A stretch of 64,000 bases of DNA from the NCBI RefSeq assembly GCF_021608265.1, contig NZ_JAKIHP010000004.1:62001-126000 (forward strand), read 5' to 3'. A model generated the notes under the pieces. It was not told where the DNA came from, did not search any database, and saw only the letters and a list, made by a program, of their open reading frames with translations. Position numbers and translations under genes: made by a program. Below, piece after piece: positions 41,579 through 51,092 of this stretch; position 1 is the first letter of the stretch, and every line of letters begins with the position of its first letter. The stretch comes from Flavobacterium wongokense. Its GTDB lineage: Bacteria > Bacteroidota > Bacteroidia > Flavobacteriales > Flavobacteriaceae.

Positions 41579-44032
41579 ATGCGACTTAAAATTTTACTCC
41601 TTTGCTTTTTTAGCACTATTACTTTCGTACAGGCCCAAAATCCTGCACCGGTTGCCAATCCGGGAAGCGTTTCGGGGAAAGTAATCGACAAGAATTCAAA
41701 ACAGCCCATTCCTTACGTTAACATCAGCATCAAAAAAGATGACAAGTTAATTACCGGAGGAATTACACAGGATAATGGAAATTTTGCCATTAAAAATTTA
41801 GCTCTGGATAACTATACTGTGGAAATCCTGTTCATGGGTTACAAGAAAGAAACAAAAACAATCAGCCTTACAGCGGCTGACAAAAACATCAATTTAAACA
41901 CAATTTCACTCGAGGAAGAAGCGGTTCAGCTTAAAGGTGTGGATATTGTGAGCGAACGTTCAACGATGGTTCAGAAGATTGACCGAAAGGTAATCAACAT
42001 CGGGAAAGATTTGATTGCTTCAGGAAATACGGCTTCCGAAATCATGAACAATATTCCAACCGTGAGCATTGACCCGCAGACAAAGGAAATCAGTATGAGG
42101 GGAAACACCAACGTGAGAATCCTCATCGACGGAAAGCCATCCAACATTGATGCGACGCAGTTGTTACAGCAAATTCCGTCTTCTTCGATAAAACAAATCG
42201 AACTGATTACCAATCCTTCGGCAAAATACAACCCGGAAGGAATGAGCGGAATCATCAATATCATTTTGAACAAAAATGCGAACGAAGGCTTTAACGGAAG
42301 TGTGAACTCGGGCGTGACCTTTTCGAAAACACCAAAAGTAAATACTTCATTGAACCTAAATTACAAAGTTGGGAAAGTAAATTTCTATACCAATTACGGT
42401 TTGAATCACGGGAAAAACCAAAATCACGGAAACATCACGAGTGAGCGTCCAAATTTGGAAAACGAACAGCGATTTGAATTCGATAACCTGAACACTTCGC
42501 ATTTGGTAAAAGTTGGTATGGATTATTTGGCGAACGAAAACAACACCTTCTCGTTTTACACCAACCTGAATTTTAATTATGGCGGTGGAAACGGTGTAAC
42601 CTTAATCAATTATTTGGATCCGGCCAATCCCGACTCTCAGCAGCTTTTTGATTCCAATACCGACAACAACACTCAGACTTACGATTTTGTTTACAAGCAC
42701 AATTTCAAGAAAGCTGGTGAAAACATCGAATTCCAGGCGGATTATTCCAAAACCAACAATCCGGAAGCCACCGATTACGATTTTACAACCACAGCGCCTT
42801 CAGAAAGACTGACGACCAATGACATTGCGCGTGATATCGATTATTTACAATTTAACCTGGATTATGTCAACCCGATTACGGAATCGATAAAACTGGAATT
42901 GGGTGCAGAAAGCAGAATCCAGAAAATCACTAATGATTTACTTGAAAATGCAGACGAAACCACTGGTTATGAAAGAGATGGACATTCCAATTTTGTTTTC
43001 CGAAGAAATATCCATTCGGTGTATTCCAATATCGGAAAGCAATGGAAAAAATGGAGCGCGCAGCTTGGAGTACGTTTAGAGCACTTCAATATTGATGGGG
43101 ATTTTTCGAATGTAGTAACTTCAACCAATTCCACAGAAAACATCAATGATCATAAAAAGCTCAATGACAATATCTTTTCTGTTTACCCATCGTTGTTTTT
43201 CAATTACAAGGCCAATGAAAAGGATTCCTGGAATTTTAATTTCTCCAGAAGGGTTGACCGTCCAAGCGTAGGCCAGATAAGCCCTATCCGTGAGTGGACA
43301 ACACCATTGGTGGAATCAAGGGGAAATCCAAATCTGAAACCACAATTCACCAATTCGTTTGAGGTAAATTATACCAGAACCCTGAAAATTGGAAGCATGA
43401 CAGCCGGAGTTTTCTACCGAAATATCAATGACGAAATCATCCGAACACTTTACAAAAACCCTGAAAACATCAACCAGGATATCATTTCATTCGACAATTT
43501 CAAAAACAACAACGCTTACGGAGTTGAAATTTCAGGAAACCTGAAAGCTACCAAATGGTGGGCAATCAATGCCAGCTCGGATGCCTATTTCAAAAAAGTA
43601 AAAGGAACGGTTGAGAATGCCAACACCGGTCTTCAGGAATATGGCGAAGCCGATGTAACAACCTTCAACGTTCGTATGAACAATAACTTCACGGCAACAA
43701 AAAAATTGCGTTTCAACCTATTCGGAATGTACCGTGGAAAGGATTTGGGATTGCAATTCGTCAGAAAGCCAATGTACAAAACCGATTTTGGTTCGACTTA
43801 CACCGTACTAAAAGGCAAAGGAAGCATCACTGCGAGGGTAAATGATATTTTCAACACCATGCATTTTGCGTTTGACGGAAGTATTCCTTACCGTCAGGAA
43901 GGTGCATTTTACTGGGAAAGCCGCGGATTTTATTTAGGCTTTAACCTAACTTTTGGAGGTGCCAAAAACAGCGCCGTGCAAAGAAAACAACGTGACAACA
44001 ACGAAACGCAGAGCGGCGGCGGATTATTATAA
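41579..44032 (+). CDS. Outer-membrane beta-barrel receptor with carboxypeptidase-like domain (TonB-dependent receptor family)
   Basis: 817 residues. Signal peptide MRLKILLLCFFSTITFVQAQ. A carboxypeptidase-regulatory-like domain spans about residues 30-115 (GSVSGKVIDKNSKQPIPYVNISI). The plug-like region contains KVINIGKDLIASGNTASEIM and RGNTNVRILIDGKPSN near 175-200. The rest is an OMP_b-brl_3-type barrel (FSRRVDRPSVGQISPIREW, RGNPNLKPQFTNSFEVNY), ending in a Gln/Arg/Gly-rich tail. The family uses TonB-type energy or acts as a barrel with a peptidase-like lid. Ligand unknown. It is a single gene, with a terminator after it. Confidence 0.88.
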   Translation: MRLKILLLCFFSTITFVQAQNPAPVANPGSVSGKVIDKNSKQPIPYVNISIKKDDKLITGGITQDNGNFAIKNLALDNYTVEILFMGYKKETKTISLTAADKNINLNTISLEEEAVQLKGVDIVSERSTMVQKIDRKVINIGKDLIASGNTASEIMNNIPTVSIDPQTKEISMRGNTNVRILIDGKPSNIDATQLLQQIPSSSIKQIELITNPSAKYNPEGMSGIINIILNKNANEGFNGSVNSGVTFSKTPKVNTSLNLNYKVGKVNFYTNYGLNHGKNQNHGNITSERPNLENEQRFEFDNLNTSHLVKVGMDYLANENNTFSFYTNLNFNYGGGNGVTLINYLDPANPDSQQLFDSNTDNNTQTYDFVYKHNFKKAGENIEFQADYSKTNNPEATDYDFTTTAPSERLTTNDIARDIDYLQFNLDYVNPITESIKLELGAESRIQKITNDLLENADETTGYERDGHSNFVFRRNIHSVYSNIGKQWKKWSAQLGVRLEHFNIDGDFSNVVTSTNSTENINDHKKLNDNIFSVYPSLFFNYKANEKDSWNFNFSRRVDRPSVGQISPIREWTTPLVESRGNPNLKPQFTNSFEVNYTRTLKIGSMTAGVFYRNINDEIIRTLYKNPENINQDIISFDNFKNNNAYGVEISGNLKATKWWAINASSDAYFKKVKGTVENANTGLQEYGEADVTTFNVRMNNNFTATKKLRFNLFGMYRGKDLGLQFVRKPMYKTDFGSTYTVLKGKGSITARVNDIFNTMHFAFDGSIPYRQEGAFYWESRGFYLGFNLTFGGAKNSAVQRKQRDNNETQSGGGLL

Positions 44033-44059
44033 GAGTTTTATTTGAATTTAGTTATGACG

Positions 44060-44093
44060 AAAAAAGCCATCTTGTGCAGGATGGCTTTTTTTA
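44060..44093 (+). terminator. Terminator after the 41579 receptor gene
   Basis: Stem AAAAGCCATC/GATGGCTTTT with an 8-base loop and T run, 28 bases after the stop. Confidence 0.9.
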
Positions 44094-44101
44094 TTTTTAT
44101 G

Positions 44102-44234
44102 TTTTAGGAGCACAGCATCTATTTTTCTAAGACTTCCTGACCCGCTTTCCGCGCTACATGGTAGCTAGCTGCAAATGCGAAGCATTCACCGAACACTTAT
44201 AAAAATAAAATTTTGTGAGGTAATCGGGGCTAAA
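44102..44234 (-). repeat. Dispersed intergenic element, copy 3 of 4
   Basis: Longest copy. Minus-strand ends TTTAGCCCCGATTA and GCTCCTAAAA, with GGAAAGCGGG inside. Hairpin GCTAC-CAT-GTAGC at 44153-44165, plus an extra AATGC-TTC-GCATT hairpin. It lies between two convergent genes, downstream of fabH. Confidence 0.8.
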
Positions 44235-44241
44235 GTCGACG

Positions 44242-45246
44242 TTACCATTTAATAATCGCGCTTGCCCAGGTAAATCCACTGCCAAAAGCTGCCAAAACCA
44301 CCGTATCCCCTTTTTTGATTTTTCCTTCTTCCCAGGCTTCGGTCAGCGCAATCGGAATCGAAGCCGCGGTAGTATTCCCGTATTTCTGGATGTTATTAAA
44401 AACCTGGTCATCATTCAAGCCAAATTTCTTTTGGATAAACTGTGAAATCCTCAAATTCGCCTGATGCGGAATCAGCATATCAATATCGGAAACCTGCAGG
44501 TTATTGGCCTGCAAACCTTCCATAATCACTTCACTAAAACGGACTACAGCATGCTTGAACACAAACTGCCCGTTCATGTACGGAAAATAACTTTCGTCTT
44601 CCGGATTGTTTTCGGCAATAATATCAGTCACCCATCTTCCTCCCATTCCCGGTGCCAAAACCGCTAATTCCTTCGCATGCTCCCCTTCTGAATGCAAATG
44701 CGTAGAAAGGATGCCGCTGCCGTCATCGCTTCTGGTAACAACGACTGCTCCTGCCCCATCTCCAAAAATTACAGAAACGGCACGGCCTCGTGTTGTCATG
44801 TCCAGTCCCAGCGACTGCACTTCGGAAGCCACAACCAGGATATTTTTATACATGCCGGTTTTGATGAATTGATCTGCAACAGACAAGGCATACACAAAAC
44901 CCGAACACTGATTGCGTACGTCCAAAGCACCTACGGTTTTCAATCCTAACTCTTTCTGCAGTTCCACTCCGGGACCAGGGAAATAATAGTCGGGTGAAAT
45001 GGTGGCAAACACAATAAAATCAATGTCATCCTTTACCACTCCTGAGCGTTCGATGGCAATATTTGCCGCCTTAACTCCCATAGATAGTGTCGTATCCTGG
45101 CCCCGCACAATGTGCCTTCTCTGTTGTATTCCGGTTCTTTCCTGAATCCATTCGTCATTGGTATCCATTATTTTTGACAAGTCTTCATTGGTAACAACAT
45201 TGTCCGGAACATAAAATCCTAAGCCTGATATTTTGGATTGATACAT
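44242..45246 (-). CDS. fabH: 3-oxoacyl-ACP synthase III (KAS III, FabH family)
   Basis: 334 residues. Condenses an acyl-CoA starter with malonyl-ACP to begin fatty-acid synthesis. The catalytic triad is visible: Cys114 in RNQCSGFVYA, His in LIPHQANLRI near residue 256, and Asn in KYGNTTAASIP near 286. The thiolase-like C-terminal end is FGSGFTWASAIIKW. Flavobacteria often have several FabH paralogues; this one carries the GERTGI-like ERTGI motif near residue 36, consistent with a true KAS III. A repeat element follows it. Confidence 0.92.
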   Translation of the reverse strand: MYQSKISGLGFYVPDNVVTNEDLSKIMDTNDEWIQERTGIQQRRHIVRGQDTTLSMGVKAANIAIERSGVVKDDIDFIVFATISPDYYFPGPGVELQKELGLKTVGALDVRNQCSGFVYALSVADQFIKTGMYKNILVVASEVQSLGLDMTTRGRAVSVIFGDGAGAVVVTRSDDGSGILSTHLHSEGEHAKELAVLAPGMGGRWVTDIIAENNPEDESYFPYMNGQFVFKHAVVRFSEVIMEGLQANNLQVSDIDMLIPHQANLRISQFIQKKFGLNDDQVFNNIQKYGNTTAASIPIALTEAWEEGKIKKGDTVVLAAFGSGFTWASAIIKW

Positions 45247-45280
45247 ATCGTGTTTTATTAAATTATCAAAATGCGAAAAA

Positions 45281-45288
45281 CAAAATTA
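45281..45288 (-). promoter_or_regulatory. Candidate -7 box for fabH
   Basis: TAATTTTG on the minus strand, 34 bases before the ATG at 45246. Confidence 0.4.
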
Positions 45289-45326
45289 AACATTTTTGAA
45301 TGGAAAGATTTTATTTTAGGATTTAA

Positions 45327-45334
45327 TAAATTTG
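45327..45334 (+). promoter_or_regulatory. Candidate -7 box for the S9 peptidase gene
   Basis: TAAATTTG, 51 bases before the ATG at 45386. It lies back to back with the fabH box. Confidence 0.4.
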
Positions 45335-45385
45335 TAACAAGTCCGATTTATTTCCGACATACTAAAAACCAAAAACCAACTTTAT

Positions 45386-47797
45386 ATGAAACGTATTTTA
45401 CTCCTGCTGATTTTCTGCTTTTCGATAACAATTGCTGTCGCTCAGGAAAACCTCACCTATCAAAAACCTTCTGCTACCATTTTGGCTTTAGCCGATTATG
45501 AAAGGGCTCCAAATGTAAGTATGGACTCCAAAAAGGAATACATGCTTTTCTCCTATCGCCCTACTTATAAATCGCTCGACGATTTGAATCAGGAAGAAAT
45601 GCGTTTGGGAGGTTTGCGTATCAATCCGGTTACCAATATTTCGAGTTCAGCGAATTATATCTCCAACTTAAAAATTAGGAAAATCACCGATAAGACTGAA
45701 ACCCAAATCAGCGGCCTGCCTGAAAATGCACACATTACGTATATCAACTGGTCGCCTAACGAAAAGAAAATCGCTTTTACCAATACCGTTGCAACCGGAG
45801 TGGAATTATGGGTAATTGATGTGGCTTCGGCTTCCGCCAAAAAACTTACTGCAGCCAATCTGAATGCGAATTTCGGAACTCCGTACAGCTGGATGAAAGA
45901 CAATGAAACTTTATTAATCTGTACACTGCTAAAAAACCGTCCTGCATTAATTGACAGCAAAAAAGACCTTCCAAAAGGGGCAACGGTTTCTACAAGTGAT
46001 GGTTCGAAATCGCAGAACAGGACTTATCCCGATTTGTTGAAAAACAAAACTGACGAAACCAATTTTGAAACCTTAATGACTTCTGAATTATATAAAGTCA
46101 ATCTTTCCGGAAAATTGGATTTCTTTCTGGGAAGCAGCCTATATGCAGGCACAAGCTTTTCCCCTGACGGAAATTATTTAATGGCTACTACGGTTCAAAA
46201 ACCATTTTCCTATATTGTTCCTTACAATCGTTTCCCTTTGAAAACCGTAGTTTACGACCTCACAGGAAAAGAGATAAAAGTTGTAAATGAAGTTCCTTTG
46301 AATGAGGTAATCCCAAAAGGGTTTTCATCGGTCAGAAAAGGAAAAAGGAGCTTGGGCTGGAGAGGTGACAAACCGGCTACCTGGGCCTATGTTGTGGCAC
46401 TTGACGAAGGTGACCAGGCTGTAAAAGCCGATTACAGGGATGAAGTTTTTTCATGGGACGCTCCATTTACTACTAATCCGGTTTCCTTGCTAAAAACCCA
46501 GCAACGTTTTTCGGGTGTGACCTGGGGCAATGAAACTACTGCTGTTGTTTCAGATGAATGGTATGACACGAGGAACACCAAAACTTATTTGATTAATCCA
46601 TCAAATCCTGCTCAGGCTTCCAAAATAATTTTTGACCGGAATTCGCAGGACATTTATTCCGACCCAGGAAATTTTGAAACCAAAAGAAATGAATACAACC
46701 GTTATGTCCTGGCTATAGAAAACAATAATGCCTACCTTATTGGTGACGGATTTACCAAAGACGGGCAGTTTCCTTTTATTGATGAATTCAATTTGGGCAC
46801 CTTAAAACCAAAGCGTCTTTATACCTCAACATTCAAGGACAAAAAAGAAGATTTATTATCGATTGAGGATTTTAAAAAAGGGGATGTTTTGGTACAAATC
46901 CAATCCAAAAATGAATTCCCTAATTACTACTTCAGAAACCTGAAATCTAAAAAGCTGACCCAACTTACAGCATTCAAAAATCCTTTTGAAAGCATCAAAA
47001 ATGTGTACAAGGAAGTAATCAAATACAAACGTAAGGACGGTGTCGATTTATCGGGAACCTTATATTTACCTGATGGTTACGACAGGACTAAAAAAACGGA
47101 GAAACTCCCATTGCTCATTTGGGCTTACCCAGAAGAATTCAAGGATAAAAGCTCAGCAGGGCAAAGCAATAAAAACCCGAATGAATTTACATTCCCATAT
47201 TATGGTTCATTCGTTTATTGGGTAACCAAAGGCTATGCAGTGCTTGACGATGCTTCGTTCCCAATCATTGGCGAAGGAACAACCGAACCCAACGACACTT
47301 TCATGACACAATTGGTGGATGACGCTGCGGCCGCAATTGACGCGGTAGATAAATTGGGTTACATCAACAGGAAAAAATGTGCTATTGGAGGCCATTCGTA
47401 TGGGGCGTTTATGACAGCAAATTTGTTGACGCATTCCAATCTTTTTGCTTGTGGAATTGCACGAAGTGGAGCCTATAACCGGACTTTAACACCGTTTGGT
47501 TTCCAAAGCGAGCAGCGTAATTACTGGGATGTTCCGGCTATTTACAATGAAATGTCGCCATTCATGAATGCAGATAAAATGAAAACACCTTTGCTTTTGG
47601 TGCATGGTGATGCCGATAACAATCCGGGGACATTTACACTACAATCGGAGCGTTATTTCCAGGCTTTGAAAAATTTGGGTGCGCCAGTCAGGTTAGTATT
47701 ATTGCCAAAAGAACAACACAGTTATGTAGCCAAGGAAAACATTTTCCACCTGCTTTGGGAACAGGATCAGTTCCTGGAGAAATACCTGAAAAACTAA
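45386..47797 (+). CDS. Secreted S9-family serine peptidase (prolyl oligopeptidase / glutamyl-endopeptidase-like)
   Basis: 803 residues with a signal peptide (MKRILLLLIFCFSITIAVAQ). An N-terminal beta-propeller covers about residues 60-530 and gates access to an alpha/beta-hydrolase domain. The triad is visible: Ser in GGHSYGAFMT near 670, Asp in VHGDADNNPGT near 740, and His in PKEQHSYVAKE near 777. The sequence near GGLRINPVTNISS resembles the S9 branch that includes plant glutamyl endopeptidases, so cleavage after Glu is possible; peptide length limits are unknown. Likely periplasmic. It converges with an ABC ATPase gene. Confidence 0.88.
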   Translation: MKRILLLLIFCFSITIAVAQENLTYQKPSATILALADYERAPNVSMDSKKEYMLFSYRPTYKSLDDLNQEEMRLGGLRINPVTNISSSANYISNLKIRKITDKTETQISGLPENAHITYINWSPNEKKIAFTNTVATGVELWVIDVASASAKKLTAANLNANFGTPYSWMKDNETLLICTLLKNRPALIDSKKDLPKGATVSTSDGSKSQNRTYPDLLKNKTDETNFETLMTSELYKVNLSGKLDFFLGSSLYAGTSFSPDGNYLMATTVQKPFSYIVPYNRFPLKTVVYDLTGKEIKVVNEVPLNEVIPKGFSSVRKGKRSLGWRGDKPATWAYVVALDEGDQAVKADYRDEVFSWDAPFTTNPVSLLKTQQRFSGVTWGNETTAVVSDEWYDTRNTKTYLINPSNPAQASKIIFDRNSQDIYSDPGNFETKRNEYNRYVLAIENNNAYLIGDGFTKDGQFPFIDEFNLGTLKPKRLYTSTFKDKKEDLLSIEDFKKGDVLVQIQSKNEFPNYYFRNLKSKKLTQLTAFKNPFESIKNVYKEVIKYKRKDGVDLSGTLYLPDGYDRTKKTEKLPLLIWAYPEEFKDKSSAGQSNKNPNEFTFPYYGSFVYWVTKGYAVLDDASFPIIGEGTTEPNDTFMTQLVDDAAAAIDAVDKLGYINRKKCAIGGHSYGAFMTANLLTHSNLFACGIARSGAYNRTLTPFGFQSEQRNYWDVPAIYNEMSPFMNADKMKTPLLLVHGDADNNPGTFTLQSERYFQALKNLGAPVRLVLLPKEQHSYVAKENIFHLLWEQDQFLEKYLKN

Positions 47798-47801
47798 ACA
47801 G

Positions 47802-47837
47802 AAAACCCTGAAGTCAAATGATTTCAGGGTTTTTTAT
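47802..47837. terminator. Bidirectional terminator between the S9 peptidase and ABC ATPase genes
   Basis: Stem AAAACCCTGAA/TTTCAGGGTTTT with a loop of about 10 bases, A's on the left and T's on the right. It overlaps the last codons of the minus-strand gene. Confidence 0.8.
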
Positions 47838-48747
47838 TTAAATGGATTTTCTCACCTATTGGGATTTGTTTTTCGTTTTCAAAAAAGACTGATTTGCCAT
47901 TATAGCTGGCTTCTATCAGATAATGATTCCCCAGGAAATAAGAATTTACAACTTCAACATTGAGATTCGATTTTTCGACAATCTCTAACTGATGCGGATA
48001 AATAAATTCGGTTTTACCGTCGATTTCGAGTTCGTTTACATCACCAAAAAGAGAGGCTGTGTATTTGGTTTTTGGATTGTCGTAAATCGATTTTGGGTTT
48101 CCTTCCTCAATGATTTTACCATTTTTTAAAACCAAAACCGCATCTGCGAAAGACAATACATCAGAGCTGTCATGCGTCGCAAAAATGGTGGTAATCTGTT
48201 GCTCTTTTAGATAACCGAACAACTTTCTCCGCAAACTGTTTTTCCTGAAGTTATCAATGTGGCTGAAAGGTTCGTCCAATAACAAAACCTCGGGTTCCAA
48301 CGCCAAAACCCTTGCCAATGCTACGCGCTGCATTTGCCCGCCACTAAGATTTTTGGCTTTGATATTGGCGTATTCGGTCATTTCAACAATTTCCAAAAGC
48401 TCGGAAATGCGCTGATTTTTCTTTTCAGGGTAAATGTTGGAAAGGTATTTACCTACATTTTCGGCGACGGTTATAAAAGGCATCAAATCGAAATCCTGAG
48501 CCAGGTATTTCATAAAATCCATTCCCGGAATAAGGTTAAACTTCGGTCCAAGCACTTCATTATCATTCCAAAAAATATGGCCTTCATCCAAATCATGGAG
48601 GCCATAAATCAGTTTGAGCAAGGTGCTTTTACCACAACCGCTTTCACCGATAACAGCAACGCTTCTACCTTTTTCCAATTCAAAAGAAAGGGAATTGATG
48701 GTTGGTTTTTCCTGATAGGAAAATGAAATGTTTCCGACTTTTAGCAT
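47824..48747 (-). CDS. ABC transporter ATP-binding protein with C-terminal TOBE-like domain
   Basis: 307 residues from the ATG at 48747 (a GTG directly before it would add one residue). ATPase domain: Walker A GESGCGKST near residue 36, Q-loop in MKYLAQDFDLM near 82, signature LSGGQMQR near 139, Walker B VLLLDEPFSH near 159, and H-loop ATHDSSD near 192. A C-terminal about 70 residues resembles the TOBE regulatory domain of PotA/FbpC-type importers. No permease or binding-protein gene lies nearby, so its partner is encoded elsewhere. Substrate unknown. Confidence 0.87.
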   Translation of the reverse strand: MLKVGNISFSYQEKPTINSLSFELEKGRSVAVIGESGCGKSTLLKLIYGLHDLDEGHIFWNDNEVLGPKFNLIPGMDFMKYLAQDFDLMPFITVAENVGKYLSNIYPEKKNQRISELLEIVEMTEYANIKAKNLSGGQMQRVALARVLALEPEVLLLDEPFSHIDNFRKNSLRRKLFGYLKEQQITTIFATHDSSDVLSFADAVLVLKNGKIIEEGNPKSIYDNPKTKYTASLFGDVNELEIDGKTEFIYPHQLEIVEKSNLNVEVVNSYFLGNHYLIEASYNGKSVFFENEKQIPIGEKIHLNKKP

Positions 48748-48887
48748 CACAAAAATTGAAATACAAAATTCAGCATTCTAAGATGAATTAAAAAATATAT
48801 TTAGGAAACTATTTATAACTATAACGTTGTAGCTCCATAACTAGCGGATTTTGAAGGTATTTTTTTAGGAATTTGTTAAATTAGATA

Positions 48888-48895
48888 TACATTTG
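48888..48895 (+). promoter_or_regulatory. Candidate -7 box of the 48917 surface-protein gene
   Basis: TACATTTG, 21 bases before the ATG. Confidence 0.4.
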
Positions 48896-48916
48896 TCCTG
48901 TATATCAGATTGATTT

Positions 48917-50332
48917 ATGAAATTGAAAACCTACATAGCCTCACTTTTACTATTGGTAATCGCTTCATCGCATGCCCAGGTCGGTATCGGAACCACTGTG
49001 CCTGATGCTTCATCTATCTTGGATATTACGTCAACAAACAGCGGGCTTTTAATTCCCAGAGTTGCTTTAACAAGTACTTCAGATGTTACCACTATTGCAT
49101 CACCTGTAACTTCGTTATTGATTTATAATTCCGGGTTTTCACCCAATGGTTATTATTACTGGAATGGATCGGTTTGGGTTCAGTTGACAACCTCGTCCAA
49201 TGGCTGGCTGCTGAGCGGGAATTCAGGAACCGTTCCGAATACCAATTTCCTTGGAACTACTGATGATGTGGATATCGTGTTTAAACGATTCAATGTAAGA
49301 TCCGGATTTATCGGTAACCCGAGTATTGCCAGTGGAAATAAAAATACCTCTTTTGGAGCCAATTCGCTTAATGCATTAGGAACAGGAATAAGGAATACTG
49401 CCATTGGAACCAATGTGATGCCATCAAACACAACAGGACAACTCAATGTTGCCATTGGTGACCAAACGATGTTTTCAAATCAAGGTGGAAGCACCAATAC
49501 TGCAATAGGAGTTGGCGCATTATATTCAAACAGTTCCGGAAACAGTAACGTTGCCATAGGTAGAAATGCCCTTACGAGTGCCAATGCCAGTAATAACACA
49601 GCAATAGGATTTGGTGCCTTACGTCAAAACGCAACAGGTAATTATAATGTAGCTATCGGGAATCAGGCTGCATACAATGAAACGGGCAGCAATAAATTAT
49701 ATATTGAAATGTCTACAGTAACATCTCCGGTTGCAGGGTCAGATTCGAGTGTGAACAATGCACTGATTTATGGAGAGTTTGACAACAGGATTGTAAGGAC
49801 TAATGGTACCATTCAGATAGGAAACCCTGCTACAACAGGTTTTTCACTACCAACAATAAGAGGAAATGCCGGACAGGTTTTACAAACCAATGGAGCAGGA
49901 AGCACATCCTGGACAAATGACAACAGTACGATGTCGGTAACAAGGACAAATCTTAGTGCCAATCAGGCACTTACCAATACCGGCTGGCAAAAAATAAATT
50001 TCAATACTGTAGTTTTTGATTTGAATTCGGAGTTTAGCGCCGGAAGATTCACTGCTACCAAAGCAGGTTATTATGAGGTTAATGCAGGGTTTCACACCGA
50101 CAATCAAAGTAATTTGCAGTTCTACTCCATTGGTGTTTATAAAAACGGAGCACTCTACCAACAAACTTCAGCCAACCATACTAATCTTGGACCTGTACCA
50201 AGGAACATTACCTGTATTGTTTCCCTTGGCGTTGGAGACTACATTGAAATCTATGCCGAGAACTATCAAGCCGGCGTAAATATAGATTCCTATTTTGGGA
50301 AAACATTTTTTGAAGTAAAACAAATTCGATAA
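48917..50332 (+). CDS. Secreted protein with YadA-head-like repeats and C1q-like C-terminal domain
   Basis: 471 residues. Signal peptide MKLKTYIASLLLLVIASSHAQ, then the VGIGTTVPDASSILDITS stretch common at the start of flavobacterial secreted proteins. Residues about 145-260 contain about six degenerate repeats of about 23 residues with the pattern NTAIGxxAL...GNxNVAIG, resembling the YadA-type head of trimeric adhesins. Residues about 335-471 form a beta-sandwich resembling C1q/TNF-like domains (GRFTATKAGYYEVNAGFHTD, IGVYKNGALYQ, VGDYIEIYAENY). No T9SS sorting tail or outer-membrane barrel is seen. A trimeric surface fibre is a possible reading. Confidence 0.75.
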   Translation: MKLKTYIASLLLLVIASSHAQVGIGTTVPDASSILDITSTNSGLLIPRVALTSTSDVTTIASPVTSLLIYNSGFSPNGYYYWNGSVWVQLTTSSNGWLLSGNSGTVPNTNFLGTTDDVDIVFKRFNVRSGFIGNPSIASGNKNTSFGANSLNALGTGIRNTAIGTNVMPSNTTGQLNVAIGDQTMFSNQGGSTNTAIGVGALYSNSSGNSNVAIGRNALTSANASNNTAIGFGALRQNATGNYNVAIGNQAAYNETGSNKLYIEMSTVTSPVAGSDSSVNNALIYGEFDNRIVRTNGTIQIGNPATTGFSLPTIRGNAGQVLQTNGAGSTSWTNDNSTMSVTRTNLSANQALTNTGWQKINFNTVVFDLNSEFSAGRFTATKAGYYEVNAGFHTDNQSNLQFYSIGVYKNGALYQQTSANHTNLGPVPRNITCIVSLGVGDYIEIYAENYQAGVNIDSYFGKTFFEVKQIR

Positions 50333-50367
50333 AAAAAAAGCTGCCTTTCCCAAGACAGCTTTTTTTC
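50332..50367 (+). terminator. Terminator after the 48917 gene
   Basis: Stem AAAAAGCTGCCTT/AAGACAGCTTTTT with a 4-base loop and a long T run. It directly follows the stop and also faces the convergent ompA-like gene. Confidence 0.85.
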
Positions 50368-50385
50368 CTTTTTCATAGCATTGAA

Positions 50386-51081
50386 TTATTGTTTGGCCTG
50401 CTTTTGAGCATCCTCAACCATTTTCTCGTTTGCAGTAATCGCGAACTCTACACGACGGTTCTGGCTTCTTCCATCCGGAGTGTCGTTGGTAGCAATAGGA
50501 TCGGCAATACCCATACCTGTTGTGGTAAATCTTGAATTTTTTATTCCTTTTCCATTCAAATAACTTCTAACGGTAGCAGCTCTTTGATCGGATAATTTTA
50601 AATTGTATTCCGCTGTACCTGTACTATCGGTATATCCAAAAATCTGGATATTGGTATCTGGATACTGATTGAAAATTGGAACCAATTTATCCAAATTTGC
50701 TTTTGCTCCGGCAGTCAGTGTTGATTTATTAGTATCAAAACGAACCGCATTTTCACCAAGTGTCAATTTGATTCCTTCTCCAACTCTTTCAACCTGTGCA
50801 CCAGGAACGGCAGTTTCAATCTCACGTGCCTGTTTGTCCATTTTGTTACCAATAACACCACCGGCAACACCACCAACAACACCTCCGATTACAGCTCCAA
50901 GAGCTCCTTTTCCACCTTTGCCAAGATTGTTTCCTAAAACTCCTCCTAACACAGCTCCACCTACAGCTCCAATGGCTGCACCTCGCTGAGTGTTATTTGT
51001 ATTTTTTACAGCCTCGCAGCTTGTGAATATATTTCCTAAAAAGAAAAGACTTGCTAAAGCAACTATTTTTATATTTTTCAT
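50386..51081 (-). CDS. OmpA-family lipoprotein with glycine-zipper domain
   Basis: 231 residues. Lipoprotein signal MKNIKIVALASLFFLGNIFTSC with Cys22. Residues about 34-80 are a glycine zipper (GAAIGAVGGAVLGGVLG and similar runs). Residues about 105-220 are the OmpA C-terminal peptidoglycan-binding domain (NAVRFDTNKSTLTAGAKANLDKL, FGYTDSTGTAEYN, SDQRAATVRSYL, SQNRRVEF). It probably anchors the outer membrane to the cell wall. It lies 11 bases after the lipocalin gene on the same strand; the pairing suggests one transcript. Confidence 0.92.
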   Translation of the reverse strand: MKNIKIVALASLFFLGNIFTSCEAVKNTNNTQRGAAIGAVGGAVLGGVLGNNLGKGGKGALGAVIGGVVGGVAGGVIGNKMDKQAREIETAVPGAQVERVGEGIKLTLGENAVRFDTNKSTLTAGAKANLDKLVPIFNQYPDTNIQIFGYTDSTGTAEYNLKLSDQRAATVRSYLNGKGIKNSRFTTTGMGIADPIATNDTPDGRSQNRRVEFAITANEKMVEDAQKQAKQ

Positions 51082-51092
51082 AATGGTTAGAT

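Noticed and set aside
45271..45501. 76-codon frame over the fabH / S9 peptidase gap
   Set aside because: Runs into the S9 peptidase signal-peptide region in another frame and covers the divergent promoters.
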